From positions 62,001 to 126,000 of the forward strand of contig NZ_GL538184.1 in assembly GCF_000165735.1 (NCBI RefSeq): a DNA stretch of 64,000 nucleotides, read 5' to 3'. Positions 33,395 to 42,484 of this stretch are shown here, in pieces (positions within the stretch are counted from its first letter, which is position 1; each line of letters opens with the position of its first letter). The notes below the pieces were generated by a model. It was not told the DNA's origin. It ran no database searches and worked only from the letters and a program-made list of their open reading frames with translations. Source of the DNA: Megasphaera micronuciformis F0359. Lineage in GTDB: Bacteria; Bacillota; Negativicutes; Veillonellales; Megasphaeraceae. The translations under genes were made by a program, and so were the position numbers.

Positions 33395-34990
33395 TTACTT
33401 CACAATAGTAATCCGCCCCTGCGGTTGTGCATATGTATTGCCGACAGTACCGCCCAATACGGTCTGAATATAGTTTTTCATACTGTCTACGTCAAGATAC
33501 CCGGTTGTTTCCGTTTCCACCTTCGCCGGATCTGTAAGTGCATAGTATGTATCGCCGCCGTAAGTAAGGTAATCGGGCATGGCGATGCAATATGTCGCTT
33601 CGGGATCGAAGGCTTTACCGCCGACGGCTGTAATAGTAACTCGCGAGCCGGGCTTTGCCGGTGCATAGTAAGTCGAATGGGGATACTGTGAACCTTCCGC
33701 ATAAGGCTTCATTGTATCGACTGTATAAGTAATGCCCGCCACTTGCGGGAAGGCGCCTATAGCCTGCGGCGTCGTGCAGGTTGCCGCTTCCAACACTTCC
33801 AGCAAGACAGCTCCTTTTAAAGTCACATACTGTAAATAGTTATGGTACGGCATGACACGCAAAACATCATTTTCCGTAATCTTGCCTGCATCAATGGAGC
33901 TGCGGATAGTACCGCCATTTTGGATAGCTCCGTCAACGGTGATCCCTTTCAAGGCTACGGCCTGTTGAGCCTGCCATAAGAAAGCGTCGGCAATGAGATC
34001 GCCCAGGTTTGTTTCTTCCGTACGCACGCCCGGGTCACGAGCTCCGTTAAGTTCTACCGTCGTATTCCCGACTACGGTAGACAGTTTCTTATCAATAGCC
34101 GTCTGTGCCTTGTCGACAATTTTCTTTACCGCCGGATCCTCTTTTATAAAGCGACCGTAGGGATACAGATCTTCCTGCCACTTACCGTCTTTATATAAAA
34201 TAACACCGATATTTTCAAGATGAGCTCCCGTTTCCGCCAAAAGAGCTCCGTTTACATAACGATTCTTTACCGTGTGATCATGACCGTCAATAAAAATGTC
34301 GATACCCTTTACGTGTTCCAACACATCGTCCGAACGATCGCCGGCCACATCGGGTTTGCTGCCCAAATGACCTACGGCTACAACCAAGTCGACACCGTCT
34401 TTTTTCAAGGCATCCACTTCTCTTTGCGCCGCCTTATACAAGTCTTCTTGCGAAAGGAAGGTCAGTCCGCGTACACTCAAAGGGTTCGATGTCGTAACCG
34501 TCGACGGTGTCGTCAATCCGAATACGCCGATTTTAATATCACCGCGTTTTAAGATTGTCCGGGTCTTGGGAGCAAAAGGCTTGCCTGTTGCATCCACATA
34601 AATATTGGCAGACATGACAGGAAATTTCGCTTCTTTAATGCGTTTTTGCGTTACATCGGCACCATAATCAAATTCATGATTCCCCAGAGCCATGGCGTCG
34701 TATTTTGCGGCATTCATAAACTGAATGGCCGTCTTGCCTTCACTAAGATTGACCAGGTTATTATCCTGAATAGCATCGCCTGCATCAAGAAGAATGACAT
34801 CCTTACCTTGTTGTTGGAAATCCTTCTTCAATGCCGAGACGGTTGCCATGCCGTTAATGCCTTCGGCTCTACGGTCGTACCCATGCGAATCATTCGTATG
34901 CACGATTACGAGATTGGAAAAATCGGCTGCAAAAGCCGTGCTGCAAAGGCAAGCCACGGCCAGTCCCAAAAGGGCGGTCATTTTTTTCAT
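33395..34990 (-). CDS. Secreted 5'-nucleotidase / 2',3'-cyclic phosphodiesterase family (UshA/NadN-like)
   Basis: 531 residues from the ATG at 34990 (a second ATG at 34993 is equally possible), behind AGGAG. A signal peptide ends SLCSTAFA-like (residues 1-20). N-terminal metallophosphatase domain: IVHTNDSHGYDRR, ILLDAGDAIQD, ALGNHEFDYGAD, VVAVGHLGS, IDGHDHTVK. C-terminal 5'-nucleotidase substrate domain: NGGTIRSSID, PYHNYLQYVTLKGAVLLEVL. Dephosphorylates nucleotides, possibly NMN or NAD, in the periplasm. 14 bp before the nucleoside phosphorylase, same operon. Confidence 0.93.
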   Translation of the reverse strand: MKKMTALLGLAVACLCSTAFAADFSNLVIVHTNDSHGYDRRAEGINGMATVSALKKDFQQQGKDVILLDAGDAIQDNNLVNLSEGKTAIQFMNAAKYDAMALGNHEFDYGADVTQKRIKEAKFPVMSANIYVDATGKPFAPKTRTILKRGDIKIGVFGLTTPSTVTTSNPLSVRGLTFLSQEDLYKAAQREVDALKKDGVDLVVAVGHLGSKPDVAGDRSDDVLEHVKGIDIFIDGHDHTVKNRYVNGALLAETGAHLENIGVILYKDGKWQEDLYPYGRFIKEDPAVKKIVDKAQTAIDKKLSTVVGNTTVELNGARDPGVRTEETNLGDLIADAFLWQAQQAVALKGITVDGAIQNGGTIRSSIDAGKITENDVLRVMPYHNYLQYVTLKGAVLLEVLEAATCTTPQAIGAFPQVAGITYTVDTMKPYAEGSQYPHSTYYAPAKPGSRVTITAVGGKAFDPEATYCIAMPDYLTYGGDTYYALTDPAKVETETTGYLDVDSMKNYIQTVLGGTVGNTYAQPQGRITIVK

Positions 34991-35149
34991 CATATCACTC
35001 CTGAACCTTCTAATCACCTTACACATTATAAGCATAAACAAAATCGTCGAAACCACATATATTATACATGAGATGTCACAAATTGGGTAGTATTGTCACT
35101 TTTACGCAACCTCCCCGGTTTCGCTAATCAAAAAAATAAAATTACTTTC

Positions 35150-35191
35150 GTTGTAAATCTCACATTTTTTTCGACTCCTTCATTGTATTAT
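35150..35191 (+). promoter_or_regulatory. Redox/NO-type operator and -10 box of the ferredoxin gene
   Basis: GTTGTAAATCTCAC (35150-35163), 22 bp, then TATTAT (35186-35191). The same layout occurs at 38167, 44223 and 52256. The element is centred near -41.5 and no good -35 is present, as expected for class-II CRP/FNR-type activation. Confidence 0.65.
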
Positions 35192-35240
35192 AATAAACGA
35201 AACCGGATTTACTGCCCACGAATTTAAAGGGGGTTTTTGT

Positions 35241-35492
35241 ATGTGGCAAGTTATACCTGATTACTATAAAGACGAAACGCGTTGCGTCAGCTGCGGCTGT
35301 TGCGTCGCACTCTGTCCCGTCGGTGCACTGGAAATGAAGACGGATAAAGAGACGGGGCGAGTTTTACCCGCCTTCGATCGCTTTAAATGCATTCGTTGCA
35401 ACCGCTGTGTCGACGCTTGTCGCATTTACGAAAGCTACGCGCCTCACGCCGTCAAAAGCGGCTACAGTCCTCTGGAAGAAATTATGCGATAG
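35241..35492 (+). CDS. Two-[4Fe-4S] ferredoxin-like protein
   Basis: 83 residues. Two cluster motifs: CVSCGCCVALCPVGAL (ligands C15, C18, C21, C25) and CIRCNRCVDACRIYE. The 20-residue C-terminal tail is not part of the usual fold. A soluble electron carrier, stand-alone gene with GGGGG Shine-Dalgarno and its own terminator. The operator at 35150 places it with the RIC and Hcp genes, so it may supply electrons for nitric-oxide or hydroxylamine reduction. Confidence 0.9.
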   Translation: MWQVIPDYYKDETRCVSCGCCVALCPVGALEMKTDKETGRVLPAFDRFKCIRCNRCVDACRIYESYAPHAVKSGYSPLEEIMR

Positions 35493-35516
35493 CCTGAGTA
35501 AGTCATAGTATAAAGA

Positions 35517-35546
35517 AAAAACGAAGGCCCCGAGCCTTCGTTTTTC
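35517..35546 (+). terminator. Ferredoxin gene terminator
   Basis: AAAAACGAAGGC / GCCTTCGTTTTT with a 5-nt loop; also serves the convergent gene at 35561. Confidence 0.88.
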
Positions 35547-35560
35547 TTTATATGAATTTA

Positions 35561-36019
35561 TTATAAATAAGCCGCCATTCCCGTCTGTTTTGCAATATGC
35601 GTATACAAGGATACCAGTAGGCCTCCATCATGTTCCAAAAGATAAGATGCCTCATCATGTCCCGCGTCGTCTGTAGCACTGACGAGATTAAGGTAGCGTT
35701 GTCCCTGTTGATCCGTATAGGTTTTGAATTTTACCGTTATAGGACGTGACTCTTCCACTTGTCCCGGTGCGTATACAAACAAAATAGCTCCCAAGTACGC
35801 ATACTCTCCGTCCGTTACAGCATAAGCACTAGTTGCATCCCAATAGGCATTTATAACTGAAGAAGCACCTATTTGGGGATACAGGCCGTACAAGATACCG
35901 CCGGTTTGGGCTTCAATTTTAAAGTCGACGGCTAAGGCTGTGCTGCCCAGGCTTATGCACACACATACGGCTCCCAAGATCGATGTTACTTTTTTTCGCC
36001 AATTCTGAAATTTCATCAT
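35561..36019 (-). CDS. Secreted protein of unknown function
   Basis: 152 residues from the ATG at 36019 (or the next codon, 36016), behind AGGAGTGGAT. A signal peptide (residues about 1-30, ending STALA) is followed by a small beta-rich domain (GGILYGLYPQIGASSVINAY, AILFVYAPGQVEESRPITVK). No family recognised. The Shine-Dalgarno and signal-peptide style resemble the nucleotidase upstream. Likely periplasmic or surface-located. Confidence 0.7.
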   Translation of the reverse strand: MMKFQNWRKKVTSILGAVCVCISLGSTALAVDFKIEAQTGGILYGLYPQIGASSVINAYWDATSAYAVTDGEYAYLGAILFVYAPGQVEESRPITVKFKTYTDQQGQRYLNLVSATDDAGHDEASYLLEHDGGLLVSLYTHIAKQTGMAAYL

Positions 36020-36154
36020 ATCCACTCCTGTCCTCTCAGTTGATATGCAAAGTATAACAATTAATATACACTTAAACAATGCCGTAGCTCGGTTATCCCT
36101 ATTCGGAGCGTCGAGTCAGCACATACAAAGGTTATAACCAAGGAGGTCTCCGCT

Positions 36155-36745
36155 ATGTCTGAAACAGTAGAACTTCGCCCTTTTCCGCCCTTTTTACCGC
36201 CCCAAGCAAGGGTAATCATGATGGGCAGCTTCCCTCCGGCTCAAGAAAAGAGAGCCATGGACTTTCACTATCCGAACTTTAATAACGATATGTGGCGTGT
36301 ATACGGCCTTATCTTCTTTAATGATAAAGACTATTTTCGCAAAGAAGGGGAGAAGGCCTTTGACGCTGATAAAATAAAATCTTTTTTATCAGCCAAGGGT
36401 ATCGCCTCATGCCCTTCCGTTGTCAGGGCCATTCGTGAAAAGGGCAATGCATCCGATAAATTCTTGAAAGTCGTTGAAACAGTGGACCTGGAAGAACTTC
36501 TGTCCCAAATTCCCCTTTGTCACCATATTATTACGACAGGAGGAAAGGCTACAGAAATTCTTTTGTCACTCATTAAAGATGCTCCGCCCGTACCGAAAAC
36601 CGGCGAGACGGTCACCTTTTACTGTTCGGGTCGCGAAGTAACCTTAACCCGTCTTCCTTCTACTTCTCGCGCCTATCCGTTAAGTTTGGAAAAAAAGGCA
36701 GACGCCTATGAAGCATTCTTCCGTTCCGTCGGTATGATAGGATAG
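36155..36745 (+). CDS. Uracil-DNA-glycosylase superfamily protein
   Basis: 196 residues. MMGSFPPAQEKRAMDFHYPN and the C-terminal LPSTSRAYP resemble the active-site and minor-groove motifs of the UDG superfamily (Mug/TDG-like branch), with ITTGGKATEILL between. Predicted to remove damaged or mismatched bases from DNA. GGAGG precedes the ATG. Starts a probable unit with the M20 hydrolase 90 bp downstream. Confidence 0.82.
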   Translation: MSETVELRPFPPFLPPQARVIMMGSFPPAQEKRAMDFHYPNFNNDMWRVYGLIFFNDKDYFRKEGEKAFDADKIKSFLSAKGIASCPSVVRAIREKGNASDKFLKVVETVDLEELLSQIPLCHHIITTGGKATEILLSLIKDAPPVPKTGETVTFYCSGREVTLTRLPSTSRAYPLSLEKKADAYEAFFRSVGMIG

Positions 36746-36834
36746 TCCTTATCTTGCCACTGACAGTAAAGAAGCGTATCATAAAGCCATGCAGCCCTAG
36801 GCTGTATAGATATCTATATCGGAGGTTTTCCACT

Positions 36835-38106
36835 ATGATTCCTATTAAAGAGCTCGCTCATAAGGAACGGGATTTAATCGTTTCTTTACGGCGCCATTTT
36901 CATGAATATCCCGAACTTTCACATAATGAATTCGCCACGATGGACTATATTGAAGCCCGGTTGCACGAGTGGAATATTCCTACCGTTCGCGTTCCTCAAG
37001 GCGGCATTATTGCTACTGTAGACAGCGGCAAGCCCGGTTGGACGGCTCTTGTTCGCGCCGATATCGACGCTTTAGCCATTCAGGAAAAAGAAAATAATTT
37101 ATCTTCCAAAAAGGTGGTTTTATCCAAAACCGACGGTGTCATGCACGCCTGCGGCCACGACGGCCACATGGCTATGGCTCTGACGGAAGCTAAAATTTTA
37201 TCGGATCACAAAGATGCTTGGACCGGAAAAGTTCTCTTTGTCTTTGAACAGGCTGAAGAAATCGGGGAACGCGGGGTTTCTCAAATTCTTCGCTATCTTC
37301 ATGATCATAATATTCACGTCGATATGGGCTATACCACACATGTTATGTGGCGACTTCCTGCCGGCAAAGTCGGCATTGTTTACGATACGGCTATGGCCGG
37401 TGCCTTCTTCTTCAACGTTACCTTACACGGCTACGGTGGACACGGCTCTCGCCCCGACATGGCCAACAGTCCGATAGAAGCTTTCATTTCTATTCAAAAC
37501 GAATTGCGTGCCTATCGTATGCGCGCCGTCGCCCCCGAACAGAGCCTGACTTATTCTGTCGGCTGTGTTAATGCCGGCTCTAAAGCAAATATTATTCCTT
37601 CTGAATTATCTTTTGCCGGTACTATGCGTTGTACGGATAATGAAAACGGCAAAGCTTTTCGCAGCTTTTTCTTGCGTACCTGTACCCGTATAGCGGAAGA
37701 ATACGGTTGCACGGCAGAGTTCACGGAAGATCAATACATTCCCGTTACTTTTAATAACAAAGAATTGGTTGACATGGCTCGACGTGCCGTGGTTACACAA
37801 TTGGGCGAAGACGCCCTCGATGCGGACTGCCCTATGTGGATGGCTTCCGAAACTTTTGCAGCCCTACAAAACATCTATCCTTCCGTCCTCTTTTTCACGG
37901 GCATTCAAAGCGACAAAGTCGGTAGCGGGGCTCCCCATCATACACCGGAATTCGACTTGGATGAAGACGGGTTGGAAGCCGGCGTCGGCGCCGCTCTTGC
38001 CTACATCTTAACAGGCCTTGAAGAAAAACCGGCTACGCCTTCTTTTAAAGCCGAAAACTTGGATACTGTCTTAGCCTTACTCGATGCAAAGCATCTGGGT
38101 GAATAA
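36835..38106 (+). CDS. M20D-family amidohydrolase
   Basis: 423 residues from the ATG at 36835, 9 bp after GGAGG; the longer frame lacks a Shine-Dalgarno. Metal-binding and catalytic motifs: RRHFHEYPELSHNEF, HACGHDGHMAMAL, EQAEEIGERG and the final His in APHHTPEFDLDEDGL. The dimerisation lid domain lies at about 185-300. The family hydrolyses N-acyl amino acids, indole conjugates or aminobenzoyl-type amides; the substrate cannot be read from sequence. Confidence 0.92.
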   Translation: MIPIKELAHKERDLIVSLRRHFHEYPELSHNEFATMDYIEARLHEWNIPTVRVPQGGIIATVDSGKPGWTALVRADIDALAIQEKENNLSSKKVVLSKTDGVMHACGHDGHMAMALTEAKILSDHKDAWTGKVLFVFEQAEEIGERGVSQILRYLHDHNIHVDMGYTTHVMWRLPAGKVGIVYDTAMAGAFFFNVTLHGYGGHGSRPDMANSPIEAFISIQNELRAYRMRAVAPEQSLTYSVGCVNAGSKANIIPSELSFAGTMRCTDNENGKAFRSFFLRTCTRIAEEYGCTAEFTEDQYIPVTFNNKELVDMARRAVVTQLGEDALDADCPMWMASETFAALQNIYPSVLFFTGIQSDKVGSGAPHHTPEFDLDEDGLEAGVGAALAYILTGLEEKPATPSFKAENLDTVLALLDAKHLGE

Positions 38107-38130
38107 TATTTTCTTACAACTACAACCCGA

Positions 38131-38166
38131 AACAGCGAGTTCTCATATAGAGTACTCGCTGTTTTT
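38131..38166 (+). terminator. M20 hydrolase terminator
   Basis: AACAGCGAGT / ACTCGCTGTT stem followed by TTTTT. Its T-run directly abuts the operator at 38167. Confidence 0.85.
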
Positions 38167-38208
38167 GTTGTAATTCCTACATACACCATTCATCTTTCCG
38201 GATATACT
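38167..38208 (+). promoter_or_regulatory. Redox/NO-type operator and -10 box of the RIC gene
   Basis: GTTGTAATTCCTAC (38167-38180), 22 bp, then TATACT (38203-38208). The TATACTGATA around the -10 is shared with the hcp promoter at 52292. Confidence 0.7.
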
Positions 38209-38259
38209 GATAATGAAAGATAAATAAATTTTAATTTTCTTCCAAAGGAAGTGTTATAT

Positions 38260-38967
38260 ATGGAAAACAAAGGCATTACCATCACAAACGACACGACGCT
38301 GGGAACACTGGTCACCTTCTTCCCTGATATTACGCGGCGTCTCAATGATTTACATATCGACTATTGCTGTCACGGTAACATTACTATCGGCGAAGCCGTT
38401 AAGGAACACCGCTTATCCGTCGACTTTTTAAAAGAATTACAGGATGCTTACGAGGCCTATCGGAATCGTCCGGATAAAACTGAAAGTGTCGCCGACATGA
38501 GTACGGAGGACCTTATTCGCCTGATCATCGATACGCACCATATTCCCGAACGTCAGCTTTGGGAAGAAATTACGCCTATGCTCAATAAAATTATGACGGT
38601 TCACTATGAACACGGCAAAGATCTGCTCCTACAGCTGCACCGGCAGTTCTCCTTATTACGGGCAGAGCTGGAAGAACATTTCGCCGAAGAAGAATGCGAA
38701 GTTTTCCCCCTCATGTTGCAAGCCGAAACAAAATCGCCGAAAGAAAGGAAGCATCTTTCAAAACGGGTTCATGAATTGGTTTCCGAACACGAAGGTGCCG
38801 GCGAAATCATCCATTCCATTATGGCCTTAACCGATGACTTCACGCCGCCTGAATACGCTTGTCCTACCTTTAAGGCTACATATGCTAAAATGCACGAACT
38901 GATTGACGACATTTTCTTACATATTGCCAAAGAAAACAGTGTCCTCTTCCCGCGTTTTGAAGAATAG
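38260..38967 (+). CDS. RIC/YtfE/ScdA-type di-iron protein (Fe-S cluster repair)
   Basis: 235 residues from the ATG at 38260, 8 bp after AAAGGA; an upstream GTG overlaps that signal. N-terminal ScdA domain (TLGTLVTFFPDITRRLNDL, DYCCHG with C36-C37) and a C-terminal hemerythrin-like domain with His and Glu ligands (IIDTHH, HYEHGKDL, HFAEEECEVFPLM, VSEHEGAGEI, HIAKENSVLFPRF). RIC proteins repair iron-sulfur clusters damaged by nitric oxide or oxidants. Own operator at 38167. Confidence 0.92.
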   Translation: MENKGITITNDTTLGTLVTFFPDITRRLNDLHIDYCCHGNITIGEAVKEHRLSVDFLKELQDAYEAYRNRPDKTESVADMSTEDLIRLIIDTHHIPERQLWEEITPMLNKIMTVHYEHGKDLLLQLHRQFSLLRAELEEHFAEEECEVFPLMLQAETKSPKERKHLSKRVHELVSEHEGAGEIIHSIMALTDDFTPPEYACPTFKATYAKMHELIDDIFLHIAKENSVLFPRFEE

Positions 38968-39290
38968 TCACTACACATCATAATGACTGTTTTTATTATA
39001 TCTTTTGCCGTGTCTTTCCGATAATATGAAATACATTGGCAATTTCATTGCTTTTTTCTATATTAATGAACTCTTACCGTGTTTTTCCATTTTCCCTTTA
39101 ACGCCGAATAAGTCCGTAAAATTTATGTACACATGGGAAAACAGAATTTTAAACCGGTCTTTTATAATTATTTTTTATGTATATCGACTATTTATTACAA
39201 TTCCTTATCGATTTATTATTTTCTTAATTATAACATGACGGTATGTATTTATATATACCTTTTTCCGCAATACTGTATTTTCCCATATTA
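38968..39290 (+). other. AT-rich intergenic stretch without a gene
   Basis: Very AT-rich. A 77-codon plus-strand frame here (39005-39238) has no Shine-Dalgarno and no protein-like composition. I see no RNA gene or repeat. Confidence 0.6.
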
Positions 39291-39323
39291 AAAAGAGCCG
39301 CCTCTCTTCGAGGCGACTCTTTC
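39291..39323 (-). terminator. Terminator of the dehydrogenase gene at 39334
   Basis: AAAGAGCCGCCTC / GAGGCGACTCTTT with a 4-nt loop, 10 bp past the stop of the minus-strand gene. Confidence 0.85.
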
Positions 39324-39333
39324 TATTTTATAT

Positions 39334-40404
39334 TTATAGAGTTTCCAAGGCGCCAATCAAGCGTTTTTTCCCTTCAGGAATATCCTTAATGCCATCATAG
39401 TTTTCCATATAATCGGCCAGTTTACGAACCCCTTTTTCCTTATCGGTAATGCCTAATTCGGCAAAGGTTACGGGCAACTTCGATTTTTTCAGAAGACTCA
39501 TAACAGCACTGCGTAATTCATCATTTTTATCAAAAGCCGTTTGAACCAAAAGGCCTGTACCGACCAATTCACCGTGCTTATACCCGTGCGTTTCGTCAAA
39601 GAAGCAGGTCTTTAGTCCGTTATAAAATGAATGACCCAAGGCTGCCTGTCCGCGACCTCTCGTCATACTGCTGATAATTCCCGTCAAAGCGATATTACAG
39701 AAAACGACGGTATGAACGGCCTCTGTCAACTTGCCTTCAGCCACATCGGCACAAGCCTGTTCCGTAAACAAATTCAACAGTTCATACGTTGTAGCCGCAC
39801 TGTGATAAGCCGCATATACATCAACGGGGACACTCGTAGGTGTAAACGCCCCCCGATTATGATGCACTTCCACAAACTTGGCAATGGCATCTAACGAGCC
39901 GGCTGCCAGATAACGTGCCGGCTGATGAGCCATGATCGTTTCATCGACAACAATAGCATCCACTTCTTTTTCAAACCACCAATATTCCGGATCACGGCCT
40001 TCATCCGTATAAATTACGCTGAGCGGTGCATATGCGGCACATGTAGCCGCAATCGTCGGCACATTGATGACAGGACATGCGCAAGCGTCTGCCGATGCCT
40101 TTGCCAAGTCCATCATACGTCCGCCGCCGACACCGATGATCAGATCACAACCTTCGGACTTAAATTGGGTCGCATTTTCATCAATTTGACGTTTACTGGG
40201 ATACCCTCCGTAAATATGCAATACATGGTTAACTCCGGCGTCCTTCATGCCGCGAACAATCTTTTCTTCGCTAACCTTCCATGCCGTCGGCCCTGCAAGA
40301 ATCAGCGCTTTCTTACCGAACCGCTTTGCTTCTTCTCCGACGCGCAACAAAGCACCCGCTTCCTGTATGTAGCGGCCGCACCCGAACTTATATGCTTCTT
40401 CCAT
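39334..40404 (-). CDS. GldA-family iron/zinc-dependent alcohol (glycerol-type) dehydrogenase
   Basis: 356 residues from the ATG at 40404, behind a GGGGGG Shine-Dalgarno. NAD-binding motif IGVGGGRMMDLAKA, VPTIAATCAAYAPLSV, and metal ligands in GSLDAIAKFVEVHH, LGHSFYNG and THGYKHGELVG. The family oxidises glycerol or other polyols or hydroxyacids with NAD. Just downstream of the dehydratase activase gene on the same strand, with a gap of about 95 bp. The substrate is open. Confidence 0.88.
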   Translation of the reverse strand: MEEAYKFGCGRYIQEAGALLRVGEEAKRFGKKALILAGPTAWKVSEEKIVRGMKDAGVNHVLHIYGGYPSKRQIDENATQFKSEGCDLIIGVGGGRMMDLAKASADACACPVINVPTIAATCAAYAPLSVIYTDEGRDPEYWWFEKEVDAIVVDETIMAHQPARYLAAGSLDAIAKFVEVHHNRGAFTPTSVPVDVYAAYHSAATTYELLNLFTEQACADVAEGKLTEAVHTVVFCNIALTGIISSMTRGRGQAALGHSFYNGLKTCFFDETHGYKHGELVGTGLLVQTAFDKNDELRSAVMSLLKKSKLPVTFAELGITDKEKGVRKLADYMENYDGIKDIPEGKKRLIGALETL

Positions 40405-40498
40405 TTTATTTCCCCCCATAATGCTTACAGCTCTGCATTATTTTCTCAGAGCTTCATTTACAATACGTGATTATTATAACAATGTTTTACTGAAATTT

Positions 40499-41287
40499 CT
40501 ACTCTGCACGATTCTTTAAATCCTGCTCTACCGCTAGTGCGGCCGCTCCGATAGCCCCTGCATAGCGGGCCTTGGCATCGGAATGAACGGTTCTGCCGAA
40601 AGATTCGCTCAAAAGTTCCAGAAAATATACGTCTTCACACAAGCCCCCGGTTAAAAAGATAGGTCCTTCTTGTTCCGACAGCTTGGCATATTCCTGACGG
40701 ACCTTTTTTACGACGGACTGCAACACTCCCCAGGCGATATTCGCCTTTGACGTTCCTTGACCGATTAAAGAAACGATCTCCGACTCGGCAAAAACCGTGC
40801 ACATGGCACTGATTTGAAGCTTTTCCGTACGTTCCCTGGCAATTTGATCAAGTTCCGCCAAAGATACACCCAAGCGATTGGCCATGATTTCCAAAAATTT
40901 GCCGGTTCCGGCCGAGCACTTATCATTCATATAAAACTCCGTTACCTTACCGTTCCTGACACTGATAACCTTTGTATCCTGCCCGCCTATATCGACGACA
41001 TTAAAGACTTTCTCGGGAAATAACAGGCTGGCACCTTTGGCATGACAGGTAATTTCCGTCACCTGCTTTTTTGCACCCTCTACGGCTTTGCGCCCGTAAC
41101 CGGTGGAAATACAGATTGCTTCATTCGGATTTACACCGCGAGACGACAAAGTCTCATTAATTCTTTCAACGGCTTCCAGACTGCTCCATCCGGTGGGAAT
41201 GACAAAGGTATCCTTAATCTCCTTATTCTCATTCATTACAGCCGTTTTTGCACACGTTGAACCTATATCGATTCCTACATATATCAT
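40499..41287 (-). CDS. 2-hydroxyacyl-CoA dehydratase activase-type ATPase (BadF/HgdC family)
   Basis: 262 residues. ASKHA-fold ATPase with GIDIGSTCAKTAV, DIGGQDTKVISV and GGLCEDVYFLELL. The bridging [4Fe-4S] cysteines are C124 (NDKCSAGTGKFLE) and C163 (SAMCTVFAESEI). It drives ATP-dependent electron injection into 2-hydroxyacyl-CoA dehydratases or benzoyl-CoA-type reductases. No dehydratase subunits are in the window, so it is an orphan activase here. Confidence 0.92.
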   Translation of the reverse strand: MIYVGIDIGSTCAKTAVMNENKEIKDTFVIPTGWSSLEAVERINETLSSRGVNPNEAICISTGYGRKAVEGAKKQVTEITCHAKGASLLFPEKVFNVVDIGGQDTKVISVRNGKVTEFYMNDKCSAGTGKFLEIMANRLGVSLAELDQIARERTEKLQISAMCTVFAESEIVSLIGQGTSKANIAWGVLQSVVKKVRQEYAKLSEQEGPIFLTGGLCEDVYFLELLSESFGRTVHSDAKARYAGAIGAAALAVEQDLKNRAE

Positions 41288-41439
41288 AAAAATATCTCCT
41301 TCATTTAGTATACTACAGTCTTTCCGCCTCTATATTATATATTGGCTTTTTTTATAGAATCTATGATATTATATATAAATAAAAAAGGCAAAAAATTATC
41401 CACAATAGTTATACTTGCATAGGACAAAGGACTTTCTAT

Positions 41440-42348
41440 ATGGAACTAAAGCAACTCGAATCGTTTGTGGCTGTCATTAAATACGGCAGCTTTACCAAGG
41501 CGGCACAGGTTCTTTACATGTCGCAACCGTCTATCAGCACGCATATTCGTGCCTTGGAGAAACATCTTGATACTCCTCTGATTATACGTACAACCAAACA
41601 GATCCGCATTACCCCTCGCGGTCGTGAACTCTACAACACGGCTACGGCCATGTTGAAAATGCGCGACGACTTACTGACAAAATGGCATCACGAAGATTCT
41701 AATGAAATTATCATCAGTTCTTCAACCATCCCCTCTATCTACTTACTTCCCCAAGTGCTGAAAGGATTTCGTAAGCTCTTCCCCGATATTCCTTTTACTA
41801 TTAACCAGGATGTCAGCTCAAAGGTTCTTAATTCGCTTTTAAAGGGTCATATTCAAGTAGGTTTCACAGGCATGAAAGTCGATGACGACTCCCTGGAATT
41901 CGTCCCTGTCGCCATTGACAAAATGGTCGTCATTACGCCTAATACCCCGACTTTTCGTCAATTAGTCGGGACCAAAAATGCGGCCCTTCACATTTTGATG
42001 AAGTATCCTCTCATTCTGCGCGATAAGGGTAGCGGCAGTAAGGCCCATGTGGACAGAATCTTCGAAAAATTACACTTAACCCCGGATAAACTCCACGTAA
42101 CAGCACATTTAAACGAACCGGAAGGTCTGAAAAACCTGGTAATTAACCAAGTCGGAGTTTCCGTTATCTCCGAACCGGCTGTAGTGCAAGCTGTTGCCGA
42201 CGGAACCCTACTCAAATTCGAGTTGCCGAAGGACACGGCATTACGCCAATTGTATATGGTGTATCATAAGCACGATACTCAGTCGAGCCATGTTAAACAA
42301 TTCATTAACTACGTCAAGTCTTTCAGTTGGCAGCAAAAAGACGATTAG
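41440..42348 (+). CDS. LysR-family transcriptional regulator
   Basis: 302 residues. Winged HTH (residues 1-60: LESFVAVIKYGSFTKAAQVL, MSQPSISTHIRALEKHL) and a LysR substrate-binding domain. The sequence style resembles the CysL/YwfK group. Divergent from the dehydratase activase (152-bp gap), which may be its target. Followed by a strong terminator. Confidence 0.93.
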   Translation: MELKQLESFVAVIKYGSFTKAAQVLYMSQPSISTHIRALEKHLDTPLIIRTTKQIRITPRGRELYNTATAMLKMRDDLLTKWHHEDSNEIIISSSTIPSIYLLPQVLKGFRKLFPDIPFTINQDVSSKVLNSLLKGHIQVGFTGMKVDDDSLEFVPVAIDKMVVITPNTPTFRQLVGTKNAALHILMKYPLILRDKGSGSKAHVDRIFEKLHLTPDKLHVTAHLNEPEGLKNLVINQVGVSVISEPAVVQAVADGTLLKFELPKDTALRQLYMVYHKHDTQSSHVKQFINYVKSFSWQQKDD

Positions 42349-42367
42349 TCTACTTTATACTGAAAAG

Positions 42368-42403
42368 TAAACGAGCGAATAGAGGAATCTATTCGCTCGT
42401 TTT
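42368..42403 (+). terminator. LysR gene terminator
   Basis: AAACGAGCGAATAG / CTATTCGCTCGTTT with a short loop and a long T-run. Confidence 0.88.
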
Positions 42404-42484
42404 TTACTTCTTTTATACTATTTCGGCAGACTGTCTTCTTCTTTTTATTTAGCCCTTATGCATCCCGTATTCGGGTGTGGAAAG

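Noticed and set aside
39005-39238. 77-codon plus-strand ORF in the AT-rich gap
   Set aside because: No Shine-Dalgarno and Phe/Ile-rich composition typical of random AT-rich DNA.
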